DNA from: Nocardioides psychrotolerans
GTDB taxonomy: Bacteria > Actinomycetota > Actinomycetes > Propionibacteriales > Nocardioidaceae
DNA length: 64,000 nucleotides
Direction of reading: 5' to 3'
NCBI RefSeq assembly: GCF_900113685.1
Contig: NZ_FOQG01000005.1
Location: 124,001 to 188,000 of the forward strand
Numbering within the stretch: position 1 is the first letter of the stretch; each line of letters begins with the position of its first letter. The notes under the pieces were generated by a model. It made no database searches and was not told the DNA's origin. It saw nothing but the letters and a program-made list of their open reading frames with translations. This document shows, piece after piece, positions 18,082-28,601 of this stretch. Both the position numbers and the translations under genes were made by a program.

Positions 18082-19209
18082 ATGACACGCCAGTCCAGCC
18101 GCCGCCCCCGCCACGGTCAGACCCGGCAGAAGCAGAGCCGCGGCGCCAGCGTGGTCGGCCAACGCTTCGAGGCCCAGGTCGGTCCCGTCGCCCACGGCGG
18201 GCACTGCATCGTGCGCCTGCCCGAGCCGGTCTCGCGGGTCGTCTTCACCCGTCACGCCCTGCCGGGCGAGCGGGTCGTCGTCGAGATCACCGAGGGCACC
18301 GAAGGCGACCGGTTCTGGCGCGGTGACGCCGTCGAGGTGCTCGAGGCGTCGCCCGACCGCGTCCCCGCCCCCTGCCCTGTGGCGGGGCCTGACCTGTGCG
18401 GTGGCTGCGACTTCCAGCACGTGACGCTCAAGCGCCAGCGCTCGCTCAAGGCCGAGGTGGTCCGGGAGCAGCTGCAACGCCTGGCGAAGCTCGACGTCGA
18501 GGTGAAGGTCGAGGCCGTGCCCGGCGACGTCGGGGGGCTGCACTGGCGCACGCGTCAGCGCTACGTCGAGCTGCCCGACGGCAAGCGGGGCATGCGCAAG
18601 CACCGTTCCCACGAGGTCGTCGAGATCGACGAGTGCCTCCTGGAGGCGCGCGAGCCCAGCGACCACGTGGTGGGGCCGCACGCGTTCATCGTCGAGGACG
18701 ACGGGTTCTGGCAGGTCCACCCCGGCGCTCCCGACCTGCTGGTCGAGACCGTGATGGACATGCTCCAGCCGCAGCCGGGCGAGCGGGCGCTCGACCTCTA
18801 CGCCGGCGTCGGGCTGTTCGCCCGCTTCCTCCTCGACGCCGTGGGTGAGACCGGTCGCGTCGTGGCCATCGAGTCCGACCCGACGGCCTCGCAGCAGTCA
18901 CGTGCCAACGCGCCGGGGATCAAGACCGCCGCTGGACTCGTCGACCGGGTGCTCGCCCACGACTACGACGAGCCCTTCGACCTCGTGGTCCTCGACCCGA
19001 CCCGTGAGGGGGCCAAGCGGGTCGTCGTCGAGCAGGTCGTCGACCGGGCCCCACGTGCGGTCGCCTACGTCGCCTGCGATCCGGCCGCTCTGGCTCGCGA
19101 CGTGGCGATCTTCGCCGAGCACGGCTATGAGCTCACGAAGCTGCGCGCCTTCGACCTCTTCCCGATGACGCACCACGTGGAGTGCGTCGCACTGCTGACG
19201 CGTCGCTGA
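18082..19209 (+). CDS. RNA uracil-C5 methyltransferase, TrmA/RlmD family
   Basis: 375 aa. N-terminal TRAM-like domain (about 25-85), then cysteines CPVAGPDLCGGC that fit the [4Fe-4S] site of RlmD-type enzymes, a SAM-binding motif DLYAGVGLFARFL, and the catalytic Cys in VAYVACDPAALARD. The C-terminal acidic base lies in MTHHVECV. It methylates uracil C5 in tRNA or 23S rRNA; the exact target cannot be told. Homologous genes sit next to the KimA-like gene in mycobacteria. GAGGAA lies about 6 nt upstream of the ATG. Confidence 0.88.
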   Translation: MTRQSSRRPRHGQTRQKQSRGASVVGQRFEAQVGPVAHGGHCIVRLPEPVSRVVFTRHALPGERVVVEITEGTEGDRFWRGDAVEVLEASPDRVPAPCPVAGPDLCGGCDFQHVTLKRQRSLKAEVVREQLQRLAKLDVEVKVEAVPGDVGGLHWRTRQRYVELPDGKRGMRKHRSHEVVEIDECLLEAREPSDHVVGPHAFIVEDDGFWQVHPGAPDLLVETVMDMLQPQPGERALDLYAGVGLFARFLLDAVGETGRVVAIESDPTASQQSRANAPGIKTAAGLVDRVLAHDYDEPFDLVVLDPTREGAKRVVVEQVVDRAPRAVAYVACDPAALARDVAIFAEHGYELTKLRAFDLFPMTHHVECVALLTRR

Positions 19210-19301
19210 CCCGCTCCTGGGTCGAGTCGAAGGCCGGGGCCGAGTCGGCGCGATGTCGCAGCGCCGTCCGGTCGTCGGCGGCCTGCGTCGGAGCGCTCCC
19301 G

Positions 19302-19307
19302 TAGCGT
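19302..19307 (+). promoter_or_regulatory. -10 box for leaderless SDR gene
   Basis: TAGCGT, 6 nt, then the ATG at 19314. No Shine-Dalgarno sequence is present. Confidence 0.55.
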
Positions 19308-19313
19308 CGTGGC

Positions 19314-20156
19314 ATGACGCAGATACAGACGGCCCCCAAGACCTGGTTCATCACCGGCTGCTCGCGCGGCTTCGGGCGCGAGTGGTCCATCGCCGCGCTC
19401 GAGCGCGGCGACCGGGTCGCAGCGACGGCGCGCGACACCTCCACGCTCGACGACCTCGTGCAGAAGTACGGCGACGCCGTCCTCCCGATCGAGCTCGACG
19501 TGACCGACCGCGACGCCGACTTCGCCGCGGTCGCGCAGGCGCACGCGCACTTCGGCGGGCTGGACGTCGTCGTCAACAACGCCGGCTACGGCCAGTTCGG
19601 CTTCATCGAGGAGCTCAGCGAGGCCGACTTCCGTGACCAGATGGAGACCAACGTCTTCGGTGCCATGTGGGTGACCCAGGCCGCGCTGCCGTTCCTGCGC
19701 GAGCAGGGGAGCGGCCATGTCCTCCAGGTCTCCTCGATCGGTGGGATCTCGGCGTTCCCCAACATCGGCGCCTACCACGCGTCGAAGTGGGCCCTCGAAG
19801 GCTTCTCCCAGTCGCTCGCACAGGAGGTCGCGTCCTTCGGCATCCGCGTGACCCTGATCGAGCCGGGCGGGTTCGCCACGGACTGGTCAGGCCCCTCGGC
19901 CAGCACGGCCACCGCTCTGCCGGCGTACGACGAGGTGCGGGCGCGTTTTGCCGAGGAGCGCGCCAAGCGGGCCGGCGCCGGTCCCGGTGACCCGACCGCC
20001 TCGGCAGCCGCCGTCCTGCACGTCGTCGACGCCGACGAGCCACCGCTGCGGGCGTTCCTTGGCACCGCACCGCTGGGGATCGCGCAGGCCGACTACGCTT
20101 CGCGCCTCGCGTCGTGGGAGGCCTGGCAGGACAACGCGGAGCTCGCCCAGGGCTGA
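19314..20156 (+). CDS. Classical SDR-family oxidoreductase
   Basis: 280 aa. NAD(P)-binding TGCSRGFGR (residues 15-23), structural NNAGYG, and catalytic YHASK with the upstream Ser in VSSIGG. The variant glycine motif GCSRGFG is common in SDRs annotated as hydroxysteroid or general short-chain dehydrogenases. Substrate unknown. The gene is monocistronic by spacing, with 104 bp before and 180 bp after it, and appears to be translated from a leaderless mRNA. Confidence 0.85.
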   Translation: MTQIQTAPKTWFITGCSRGFGREWSIAALERGDRVAATARDTSTLDDLVQKYGDAVLPIELDVTDRDADFAAVAQAHAHFGGLDVVVNNAGYGQFGFIEELSEADFRDQMETNVFGAMWVTQAALPFLREQGSGHVLQVSSIGGISAFPNIGAYHASKWALEGFSQSLAQEVASFGIRVTLIEPGGFATDWSGPSASTATALPAYDEVRARFAEERAKRAGAGPGDPTASAAAVLHVVDADEPPLRAFLGTAPLGIAQADYASRLASWEAWQDNAELAQG

Positions 20157-20222
20157 CGCCGGAGTGGGGGTCGGGGCGCCGCCGCCCGGTCGGCCTGTTG
20201 AGGATTGTTTCGACATCGGGTA

Positions 20223-20236
20223 TCTTGATATCAAGA
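20223..20236. promoter_or_regulatory. Perfect 14-bp palindrome upstream of acnA
   Basis: TCTTGATATCAAGA is its own reverse complement; extended to 18 bp (20221-20238) it still matches at 16 positions. It lies 101-114 bp before the acnA ATG in an unusually AT-rich stretch. The shape fits MarR-family operators; Streptomyces TamR is a MarR protein reported to control aconitase, so a TamR-type regulator is a candidate (inference). Confidence 0.7.
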
Positions 20237-20252
20237 CAAATCGTGTTGCGGA

Positions 20253-20266
20253 TAAGGCATGCCTTA
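20253..20266. promoter_or_regulatory. Second perfect palindrome upstream of acnA
   Basis: TAAGGCATGCCTTA is a perfect 14-bp palindrome centred 30 bp downstream of the first one and 77 bp before the ATG. It lies where a -10 region or transcription start would be expected, so it may be a repressor site. The two palindromes differ in sequence, suggesting two regulators. Confidence 0.55.
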
Positions 20267-20336
20267 CTACCCCGGTCCACCGTCACGTGGGCAAGATGGG
20301 TGGAGCAACCCACTGACTCAACGAGGAGACGGCTTG

Positions 20337-23006
<2,670 letters not shown>

Positions 23007-23024
23007 TCCACCCCGCAGCACCCG

Positions 23025-23067
23025 CGACGCGAGCATCCCCCGAGCGGGGGTGCTCGCGTCGGCTTTT
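23025..23067 (+). terminator. Rho-independent terminator after acnA
   Basis: A 16-bp stem (one bulged T) with CGACGCGAGCA on the left and TGCTCGCGTCG on the right plus a C5/G5 core, loop GAGC, followed by GC and TTTT at 23064-23067. Confidence 0.85.
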
Positions 23068-23135
23068 CGGGCAGACCCGGGGCCTCTTCGGGCGAACCGC
23101 TCGTCGGCCGCGCCGACATCCCCCACACTGGCTCC

Positions 23136-24116
23136 ATGCCCCTCCTCACGACCTGGTTCTTGCGCGCCCTCGTGGTCGTGCTGGCCACAGGTCTGGCCGC
23201 GATCCCCGGTCAGGCGTCGGCCCGACCGGTGGTCCCGCGTGCCACGGCCCTACCGGCGCTGACCTTCGGGGTCAGCCTCCCGGACGCGCCGGGCAGCATG
23301 CAGTCGCTGGAGGACCTCGCTGCGCGGCTGGGACGCCGTCCCACGCAGGTGATGTGGTTCGACGCCTGGTCGCGAGGCACCGGCTTCCCCACCCAGCAGG
23401 CGGCCTCCGTGGCGGCCTTCGGCGCCACCCCCGTGATCACCTGGGAGCCGTGGGACCCGAGCCGGGGCACCGACCAGCCGACATACTCCCTCAAGGCGAT
23501 CGCCGCGGGTCTGCATGACGCCTACGTCACGACCTGGGCGAAGCAGGCGCGGGCCTACGGCCAGCCCGTGACGCTCCGGTTCGCCCACGAGATGAACGGC
23601 ACCTGGTATCCCTGGGCGGCCGGCGTCAACGGCAACACCGCCGCCGACTACGTCGCGGCGTGGAAGCGTGTCCGGGGGGTGTTCACGCGGCTCAAGGCCA
23701 CCAACGTCTCCTGGTCGTGGTCGCCCAACGTGCCCTACCCGGGCAGCACGCCGCTGGCGTCGCTCTTCCCGGGGGACGCCCAGGTCAGCACCGTCGCGCT
23801 CGACGGCTACAACTGGGGCGGACTGCTCCCGGGCACGACCTGGCAGACCTTCCTCGACGTCTTCGACGACGGCCACGGCGAGGTGCGCTCGTTCACCAGC
23901 AAGCCGATCGCGATCGGTGAGGTCGGTGCGCCGGAGGTGGGAGGGGACAAGGCCGCCTGGATCCGCGACATGTTCGCGACGCTGGCGACCCGGCCGGAGG
24001 GGCTCACGGGGCTCACGGGGTTCACCTGGTTCAGCCACTTCAAGGAGGCCGACTGGCGCATCGACTCCAGCCCGACCGCGTTCGAGGCGTTCCGCACGGG
24101 CCTCGCCACCTACTGA
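23136..24116 (+). CDS. Secreted GH26-like glycoside hydrolase
   Basis: 326 aa. Signal peptide at residues 1-29 (hydrophobic core LRALVVVLATGLAAI, AxA-like cleavage after QASA). GH26 clan-A features are intact: acid/base Glu152 in RFAHEMNGTWYPW and nucleophile Glu262 in IAIGEVGAPE, plus WSWSPN. Family members cut beta-mannan or mixed beta-glucans. A GH26-like domain also occurs in the polysaccharide operon at 58-60 kb, but there the nucleophile is not seen. Monocistronic by spacing. Confidence 0.85.
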   Translation: MPLLTTWFLRALVVVLATGLAAIPGQASARPVVPRATALPALTFGVSLPDAPGSMQSLEDLAARLGRRPTQVMWFDAWSRGTGFPTQQAASVAAFGATPVITWEPWDPSRGTDQPTYSLKAIAAGLHDAYVTTWAKQARAYGQPVTLRFAHEMNGTWYPWAAGVNGNTAADYVAAWKRVRGVFTRLKATNVSWSWSPNVPYPGSTPLASLFPGDAQVSTVALDGYNWGGLLPGTTWQTFLDVFDDGHGEVRSFTSKPIAIGEVGAPEVGGDKAAWIRDMFATLATRPEGLTGLTGFTWFSHFKEADWRIDSSPTAFEAFRTGLATY

Positions 24117-24314
24117 GCCCACGCCTCGCGGCGCAGGGGAGCGCGCCGCTCTCGACCGTGCTCCCGGCGCGCGTCAGGAGCACCAGGACGGTCCGCCACG
24201 CGAGGCTGAGGACCTCCATGGCCGGACGCTGACCCAGTGCGGCGCACGACAGGGGACGGGCACGCTGCGCGCGTGATTCGACTTCCGGTTGGCGGGGACC
24301 TCAGGGCACTTGGC

Positions 24315-24320
24315 TACGGT
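24315..24320 (+). promoter_or_regulatory. -10 box for the thiamine-binding protein operon
   Basis: TACGGT followed by 6 nt and the ATG at 24327. The same TACGGT plus 6-nt arrangement occurs at the Nudix and RCK genes. The rest of the 210-bp gap 24117-24326 shows no gene. Confidence 0.6.
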
Positions 24321-24326
24321 GACGCC

Positions 24327-24626
24327 ATGATCGTTGCCTTTAGCATCAGCCCGACGTCCGGGGACGAGACCGGGGGTGTCTCGGAGGCCGTCGCAGCCGC
24401 TGTCCGCGTCGTCCGGGAGTCCGGGCTTCCCCACGAAACAAATGCGATGTTCACCAACATCGAGGGGGAGTGGGACGAGGTGATGGCAGTGGTCAAGCGG
24501 GCCGTCGACGTCGTCGCCGAGGTGTCACCGCGCGTCGGGCTCGTCCTCAAGGCCGACATCCGCCCCGGCTGGACCGACCAGATGACCGCGAAGGTCGAGC
24601 GCCTCGAGCGCGCGCTGGAGGACTGA
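24327..24626 (+). CDS. Thiamine-binding protein (MTH1187/YkoF family)
   Basis: 99 aa, one ferredoxin-like domain. MIVAFSISPTSG, the SGLPHETNAMFTNIEGEWDEVMAVVKRA stretch and LVLKADIRPG are typical of the MTH1187/thiamine-binding YkoF-like family. These small proteins bind thiamine or its pyrimidine precursor. The start is fixed by a leaderless -10 box. The next gene begins within the stop (TGATG), and a YjbQ gene follows, so the trio is one operon. Confidence 0.85.
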   Translation: MIVAFSISPTSGDETGGVSEAVAAAVRVVRESGLPHETNAMFTNIEGEWDEVMAVVKRAVDVVAEVSPRVGLVLKADIRPGWTDQMTAKVERLERALED

Positions 24627-25378
24627 TGTCCGGCTGGCCGCCGCCGCCGCCAGGTCCGCCTCAGGGTCCGGGGCCGGGTTGGACGCAGGGTTGGACGCCG
24701 CAGGGGGCAGGCCCGCCGCCGACCTCCTCGCCGTACGGCGCCGCGCTGGGTCCGCCGCCGCTCGGACCCCCTCCCGGGTGGTCCCCCGCCCCGCCGCCGC
24801 CCTCCAGCCAGGGCACGAAGGTCGGGATCGTGCTCGGCGTGGTGGGCGCGGTGCTGGTCATCGCGCTCGCGGTGCTGGTGCCCCTCGCAGTGAGCGCCAG
24901 CCGGGAGGACGAGCAGGTCGCGGTCGACTCGACCCTCGACGCGGTCGAGGTCTTCGAGGACCTTCCCACGACCCATGACGACGGCGAGATCAGCTATGAC
25001 CAGTCGCCACCGGTCGGGGGTCCGCACAGCTCCGCCTGGCTCGACTGCGGTGCCTACGACGCCCCCGTCCCGGAGGAGAACGTGGTCCACGACCTCGAGC
25101 ACGGCACGGTGTGGATCACCTACGAGCCCGGTCTCGACCAGGACGAGGTGGATGCCCTGACAGAGGTGCTGCCGCAGAACGGGATCCTCTCGCCCTACGA
25201 CGACCTGCGCGCCCCCGTGGTCGTCACCGTCTGGGAGCGGCAGCTCGAGCTGACCGGTGCGGACGACCCGCGGCTGGAGATGTTCATCCGCGAGTTCGGT
25301 GCGGGGGAGACCGCGCCGGAGCCAATGGCGTCGTGCGCCGGCGGCCTGAGCCCCGACAGCGGCGGGACCAACGCGTGA
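24626..25378 (+). CDS. DUF3105 membrane-anchored protein
   Basis: 250 aa. The first 60 residues are a Pro/Gly-rich cytoplasmic tail, then one transmembrane helix (VGIVLGVVGAVLVIALAVLVPLAV), then the DUF3105 domain with SPPVGGPHSSAWLDCG, ENVVHDLEHGTVWITYEP and a conserved His/Cys set. DUF3105 has no known activity; conserved HDLEHG could bind metal (inference). It overlaps both neighbours by one nucleotide, so it is translated with the thiamine-binding and YjbQ genes. Confidence 0.85.
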   Translation: MSGWPPPPPGPPQGPGPGWTQGWTPQGAGPPPTSSPYGAALGPPPLGPPPGWSPAPPPPSSQGTKVGIVLGVVGAVLVIALAVLVPLAVSASREDEQVAVDSTLDAVEVFEDLPTTHDDGEISYDQSPPVGGPHSSAWLDCGAYDAPVPEENVVHDLEHGTVWITYEPGLDQDEVDALTEVLPQNGILSPYDDLRAPVVVTVWERQLELTGADDPRLEMFIREFGAGETAPEPMASCAGGLSPDSGGTNA

Positions 25379-25779
25379 TGACCTCGCAGACCCGGACCTA
25401 CCGCACCGGGAGCACGGAGGTGGTGCTCGACCTCACCGACGACTGCGCCGCGATCGTGGCGGGGCTCGGCGACGGCTTGCTCAACGTCTTCGTGCCGCAT
25501 GCGACAGCGGGGCTTGCGATCATCGAGACCGGCGCCGGGTCCGACGACGACCTGCTCGCCGCGCTGGGTGAGCTGCTGCCGGCCGACGACCGCTGGCGGC
25601 ACCGGCACGGCTCCCCGGGTCACGGGCGGTCCCATGTCATGCCGGCGATCGTGCCCCCGACGGTCACGGTGCCGGTGATCGGCGGGCGTCTCGCCCTGGG
25701 GACCTGGCAGAGCGTGTGCCTGGTCGACCTCAACCTGGACAACCCCGAGCGCGAGGTGCGCTTCAGCTTCCTGCTGTAA
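25378..25779 (+). CDS. YjbQ/UPF0047 family protein
   Basis: 133 aa. Conserved features are FVPHATAGLAIIETG and WRHRHGSPGHGRSHVMPAIV, with the His cluster of the UPF0047/YjbQ fold. E. coli YjbQ has weak thiamine-phosphate synthase activity, and the family is often named for that. A thiamine-binding protein in the same operon supports a link to thiamine metabolism. The ATG lies in the preceding stop; a GTG one codon earlier is possible. Confidence 0.85.
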   Translation: MTSQTRTYRTGSTEVVLDLTDDCAAIVAGLGDGLLNVFVPHATAGLAIIETGAGSDDDLLAALGELLPADDRWRHRHGSPGHGRSHVMPAIVPPTVTVPVIGGRLALGTWQSVCLVDLNLDNPEREVRFSFLL

Positions 25780-25788
25780 CCGATGAGA

Positions 25789-25804
25789 TCGAACACGCGT
25801 TCGA
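25789..25804. promoter_or_regulatory. LexA-binding SOS box
   Basis: TCGAACACGCGTTCGA fits the actinobacterial consensus TCGAAC-N4-GTTCGA with both 6-bp arms perfect. It ends 1 bp before the -10 box of the next gene, which is a repressing position. Confidence 0.88.
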
Positions 25805-25805
25805 C

Positions 25806-25811
25806 TAGGAT
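25806..25811 (+). promoter_or_regulatory. -10 box of the SOS-box gene
   Basis: TAGGAT, then 6 nt (which contain another ATG), then the ATG at 25818, which should be the leaderless start. Confidence 0.7.
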
Positions 25812-25817
25812 ATGTCC

Positions 25818-26189
25818 ATGAAGCCTCTCGTCGCACCCCCGGGCTGGCCGCGCGAGGTCCGGCCGCCGGACGCCCCCGACTGGGAGGCGAGCGCCGCGGC
25901 CTGGCTGCTCGACCTGTGCCCGGCCGACTACCGCACCTATGCCGGGTTGCGTCGCCACGTCGTGGTGCTGGCCCGCTTCGCGGTGCTCCACGTCGAGGCC
26001 AACGAGGCGGCCTGCCGGCGCGGGCTGAGCGAGGCGAGGGCCTCCTTCCGCGAGGTGGCCAACGACGAGGTCATCGAGGCCGCGCTCCAGACCTTCCAGC
26101 TCGAGCAGGCACGTCTGATGGGCATCCGTCGCGCGGTGGGTCTTGTCGAGGATGCGCTGCGCGGTCGCCGCTACGTCGCGCGGCTCTGA
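25818..26189 (+). CDS. Small LexA-box-controlled protein of unknown function
   Basis: 123 aa from the ATG at 25818; an ATG two codons earlier (25812) abuts the -10 box and cannot lie in a normal transcript. The protein is soluble and almost all helical (predicted by eye), basic, with CPADYRTYAGLRRHVVVLARFAVLHVEAN and EVIEAALQTFQLEQARLMGIRRAV. I do not recognise the family. A perfect SOS box directly in front of its promoter argues that it is made upon DNA damage, so a role in repair, mutagenesis or division arrest is likely (inference). It is probably monocistronic. Confidence 0.8.
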   Translation: MKPLVAPPGWPREVRPPDAPDWEASAAAWLLDLCPADYRTYAGLRRHVVVLARFAVLHVEANEAACRRGLSEARASFREVANDEVIEAALQTFQLEQARLMGIRRAVGLVEDALRGRRYVARL

Positions 26190-26250
26190 GGGCTGGTCGG
26201 GCGTTGGACAATCGGATGGGTGGGTGAGCTCCCACGGCGACACTTCAACG

Positions 26251-26308
26251 ACCACGGGGTGCCCGCCGAGGGAGTGGCGGTTCGTCCGCATACCTTGAGG
26301 AAGCGGAC
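26251..26308 (+). repeat. Dispersed 58-bp repeat, copy 1
   Basis: About 58 bp that match the reverse complement of 41268-41326, including an almost identical core GTGGCGGTTCGTC-GCATACC. It lies between the SOS-box gene and the damaged GH18-like gene, just past the latter's end. It is intergenic at both copies. Confidence 0.65.
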
Positions 26309-26311
26309 CGC

Positions 26312-27185
26312 TCAGCCCCGCGCCGGGACCCGATCAGCCGAGCCGAGTCGCCAGAGGGCGACCCCGTGGAGGCCGAGCTCGCGGGCGAGGGGACGCGACG
26401 GTCGAAGGAGCGCCCGTCGGACCACCAGATGACCGTGCCGTTGGACAACTGGGCCAGGTGTAGCCGTAACCGGCGACGCCCAGGTCGAGCCGGGAGGCGG
26501 GGACGGCCTCGAGGGCAGCGGTCACCGCGCGGCGCTGCCAGTCGGTCGGGCCGATCGGGCCGGGGCCGGACCAGGACGGGCCGTGGAGGTCGTAGGTCAT
26601 CAGCACGACCGTGTCCGCGGCCCGACCCAACGCGCCGAGCTTGTAGCCGCGGCCGCGGAAGGCGGTCAGGCTCGTCGAGGCGCTCACGTCGATCGACACC
26701 GTGCGGGCCTCGGGCATGGCCGACTGCAACGCCCGCACCAGGCGCACCAGCTCGTCGGCGTCCTGGCGTCGCACCAGCTCCAGGTCGACGTTGACCCCGC
26801 TCCACCCTTGGGCTCGCACGAAGCCGGCCATCCGCGTCGCGACCCGGTCGATGTGGGCGGGATTGCTCAGCAGCAGGTGGGCGGCGCGGGCGTCGAAGCC
26901 ACCCTGCCGGTTGCTGTAGTTGCTCAGCAGCAGCTCGGAGCGCAGTCCCTCGCGACGGGCGGTCCCCGCCAGGCGTCGTACGTCGGCGGTCGGGCGCGCC
27001 ACCCAGGCACCGTCGGCAGTGATGCTGACCCCGGCGACGCTCACGGTCGTGAGTCCGCGGGCGTTCTCGGCCACCAGCCGGTCGGTCGCGCTGCCCAGGG
27101 CGAAGCCCGTGACGGACAGGCCCGACACGGACAGGACGGTGGCGAGCGCGGCGGTCAGGAGTGAGATCACGCGCCACTTTCGCAC
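26312..27185 (-). pseudogene. GH18-like (chitinase-type) gene with two frameshifts
   Basis: From the GTG at 27185 the frame gives a signal anchor (VISLLTAALATVLSVSGLSVTGFAL) and a GH18-type barrel with GWSGVNVDLELV, matching the DxxDxDxE motif region, and VVLMTYDLHG. The frame is correct up to GVAGYGYTW near 26456. Homology then continues in a second frame (LSNGTVIWWSDGRSFDRR, from about 26451) and in a third (RPLARELGLHGVALWRLG, from about 26395) ending at TGA 26314-26312. About 35 residues that usually lie between GYTW and the WWSD motif seem missing. Either the gene is decaying or the assembly has errors here. Confidence 0.7.
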
Positions 27186-27188
27186 GGC

Positions 27189-27194
27189 TACGGT
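27189..27194 (+). promoter_or_regulatory. -10 box for leaderless Nudix gene
   Basis: TACGGT, 6 nt, then the ATG at 27201. The divergent GH18-like gene starts only 15 bp away at 27185. Confidence 0.6.
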
Positions 27195-27200
27195 GGCGAC

Positions 27201-27623
27201 ATGCACCAGTTCGCGAGCGTCGCCCTCGTCGACCGCAGAGGCCGGGTCCTGCTCCAGGAGCGCGACTCGCGGCCGCGGATCGACCCGGACCGCTGGGGCT
27301 ACCCGGGTGGTGGCGTGGAGCCCGGTGAGACCTACGAGCAGGCGGCCTACCGCGAGCTCGAGGAGGAGACCGGGGTGCGGCTGGAGCCGGGCACGCTCGA
27401 GCTCGTGGGGGAGTTCAGCTTCTGGAGCGAGGCCTGCGGAGGCACCGATGCGTTCTGCCTCTTTGCCGCCGGCACGGACCTCACCGAGGTGGAGTGTCAC
27501 GAGGGTCGGCAGATGGTCTTCGTCGACCCGGGCGTCGCGACCGGGCTCGACCTGACCGCCTCGGCGCGCCTGACGCTGCGTGACTTCCTCACGTCCCCGA
27601 TCTACGCCAAGGTGGGCCCATGA
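27201..27623 (+). CDS. Nudix hydrolase
   Basis: 140 aa. The Nudix box is complete: GGGVEPGETYEQAAYRELEEET fits GX5EX7REUXEEXGU. The fold starts with FASVALVDRRGRVLLQERD and the substrate loop has RIDPDRWGYPGG. It hydrolyses a nucleoside diphosphate linked to another group; the substrate is unknown. Its stop overlaps the SMP-30 gene start by 4 nt, so the two are co-translated. Confidence 0.92.
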   Translation: MHQFASVALVDRRGRVLLQERDSRPRIDPDRWGYPGGGVEPGETYEQAAYRELEEETGVRLEPGTLELVGEFSFWSEACGGTDAFCLFAAGTDLTEVECHEGRQMVFVDPGVATGLDLTASARLTLRDFLTSPIYAKVGP

Positions 27624-28561
27624 CTTCGACCCTGCGCGTGATCCCCGTCCCCGGCCCCGGCGCTGAGGACGTCGTCGTCGGCACCAGCGGCCGCGACGAG
27701 GGCGCGGTGTTCACCGGCACCGAGGACGGTGCGATCTTCCGGATCAGCCACGACGGCCAGAAGGTCGACCGGGTCGCCCACACCGGCGGTCGCCCCCTCG
27801 GCATCGAGATCGATCCCGACGGCCGGCTCCTGGTCTGCGACGCCCACCTCGGGCTGCTGCGCATCGACACCGCGAGCGGCGCGATCGAGCCGATCACCGA
27901 CAGCGTGGCCGGCACCCGGATGGTCTTCTGCAACAACGCTGCGATCGCCTCCGACGGCACGGTGTGGTTCAGCGACTCCTCGACCAAGTACGGCATCGAG
28001 AGGTGGAAGGACGACTTCGTCCAGAACACCCGCACCGGCAGGCTCATGAAGCTCTCGACCGACGGCGCCATCGAGGTCGTGCTCGACGGTCTGGCCTTCG
28101 CCAACGGCGTCGCCCTCTCGGCCGACGAGGACTTCGTCTGCGTCGCCGAGACCGCCGGCCGCACCGTCGTACGACGCTGGCTCACCGGCGACCGCAAGGG
28201 GATGCGCGACCTGCTCTGCTCGAACCTCCCGGGTTACCCCGACAACATCGCCCGGGGCAGCGACGGGCTCATCTGGGTCTCGATCGCCAGCCCGCTGGAC
28301 CCTGTCGTCGAGCGGCTCCAGACGGCGCCGATGGTGCTGCGCAAGCTCGTCACCAAGATCCCCGAGGCGCTGCAGCCCAAGCCGAAGCACACCGTCCGGG
28401 TCCAGGCCTACGACAGCGCCGGCACCTTGGTCCACGACCTCGACGTGGACCCTCAGGAGAGCGGTGTGAGCTACCACATGGTCACCGGCGTGCGTGAGCA
28501 CGACGGACGAGTCTGGATGGGGAGCCTCCACGAGGGCGCCGTCGCCGTGCTGGAGCGCTGA
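27620..28561 (+). CDS. SMP-30/gluconolactonase/strictosidine synthase-like protein
   Basis: 313 aa, a six-bladed beta-propeller by pattern: repeated blade strands such as [63 protein letters not shown] and [16 protein letters not shown]. Metal-binding Asn/Asp of SMP-30 enzymes fall in these strands. Family members hydrolyse lactones or organophosphate-like esters. No signal peptide. It starts within the Nudix stop (ATGA). dxs follows 40 bp later with its own promoter. Confidence 0.86.
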   Translation: MTSTLRVIPVPGPGAEDVVVGTSGRDEGAVFTGTEDGAIFRISHDGQKVDRVAHTGGRPLGIEIDPDGRLLVCDAHLGLLRIDTASGAIEPITDSVAGTRMVFCNNAAIASDGTVWFSDSSTKYGIERWKDDFVQNTRTGRLMKLSTDGAIEVVLDGLAFANGVALSADEDFVCVAETAGRTVVRRWLTGDRKGMRDLLCSNLPGYPDNIARGSDGLIWVSIASPLDPVVERLQTAPMVLRKLVTKIPEALQPKPKHTVRVQAYDSAGTLVHDLDVDPQESGVSYHMVTGVREHDGRVWMGSLHEGAVAVLER

Positions 28562-28588
28562 CGGATCGGTGAACCGCCCGCGGACCCG

Positions 28589-28594
28589 TAAACT
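28589..28594 (+). promoter_or_regulatory. -10 box for dxs
   Basis: TAAACT followed by 7 nt and the ATG at 28602; transcription should start at or beside the A of the start codon. Confidence 0.6.
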
Positions 28595-28601
28595 CGACGA
28601 C

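Noticed and set aside
20253-20271. IdeR/DtxR iron box over the acnA palindrome
   Set aside because: Only about 11 of 19 positions fit and the half-site spacing is wrong; kept as an unassigned palindrome.
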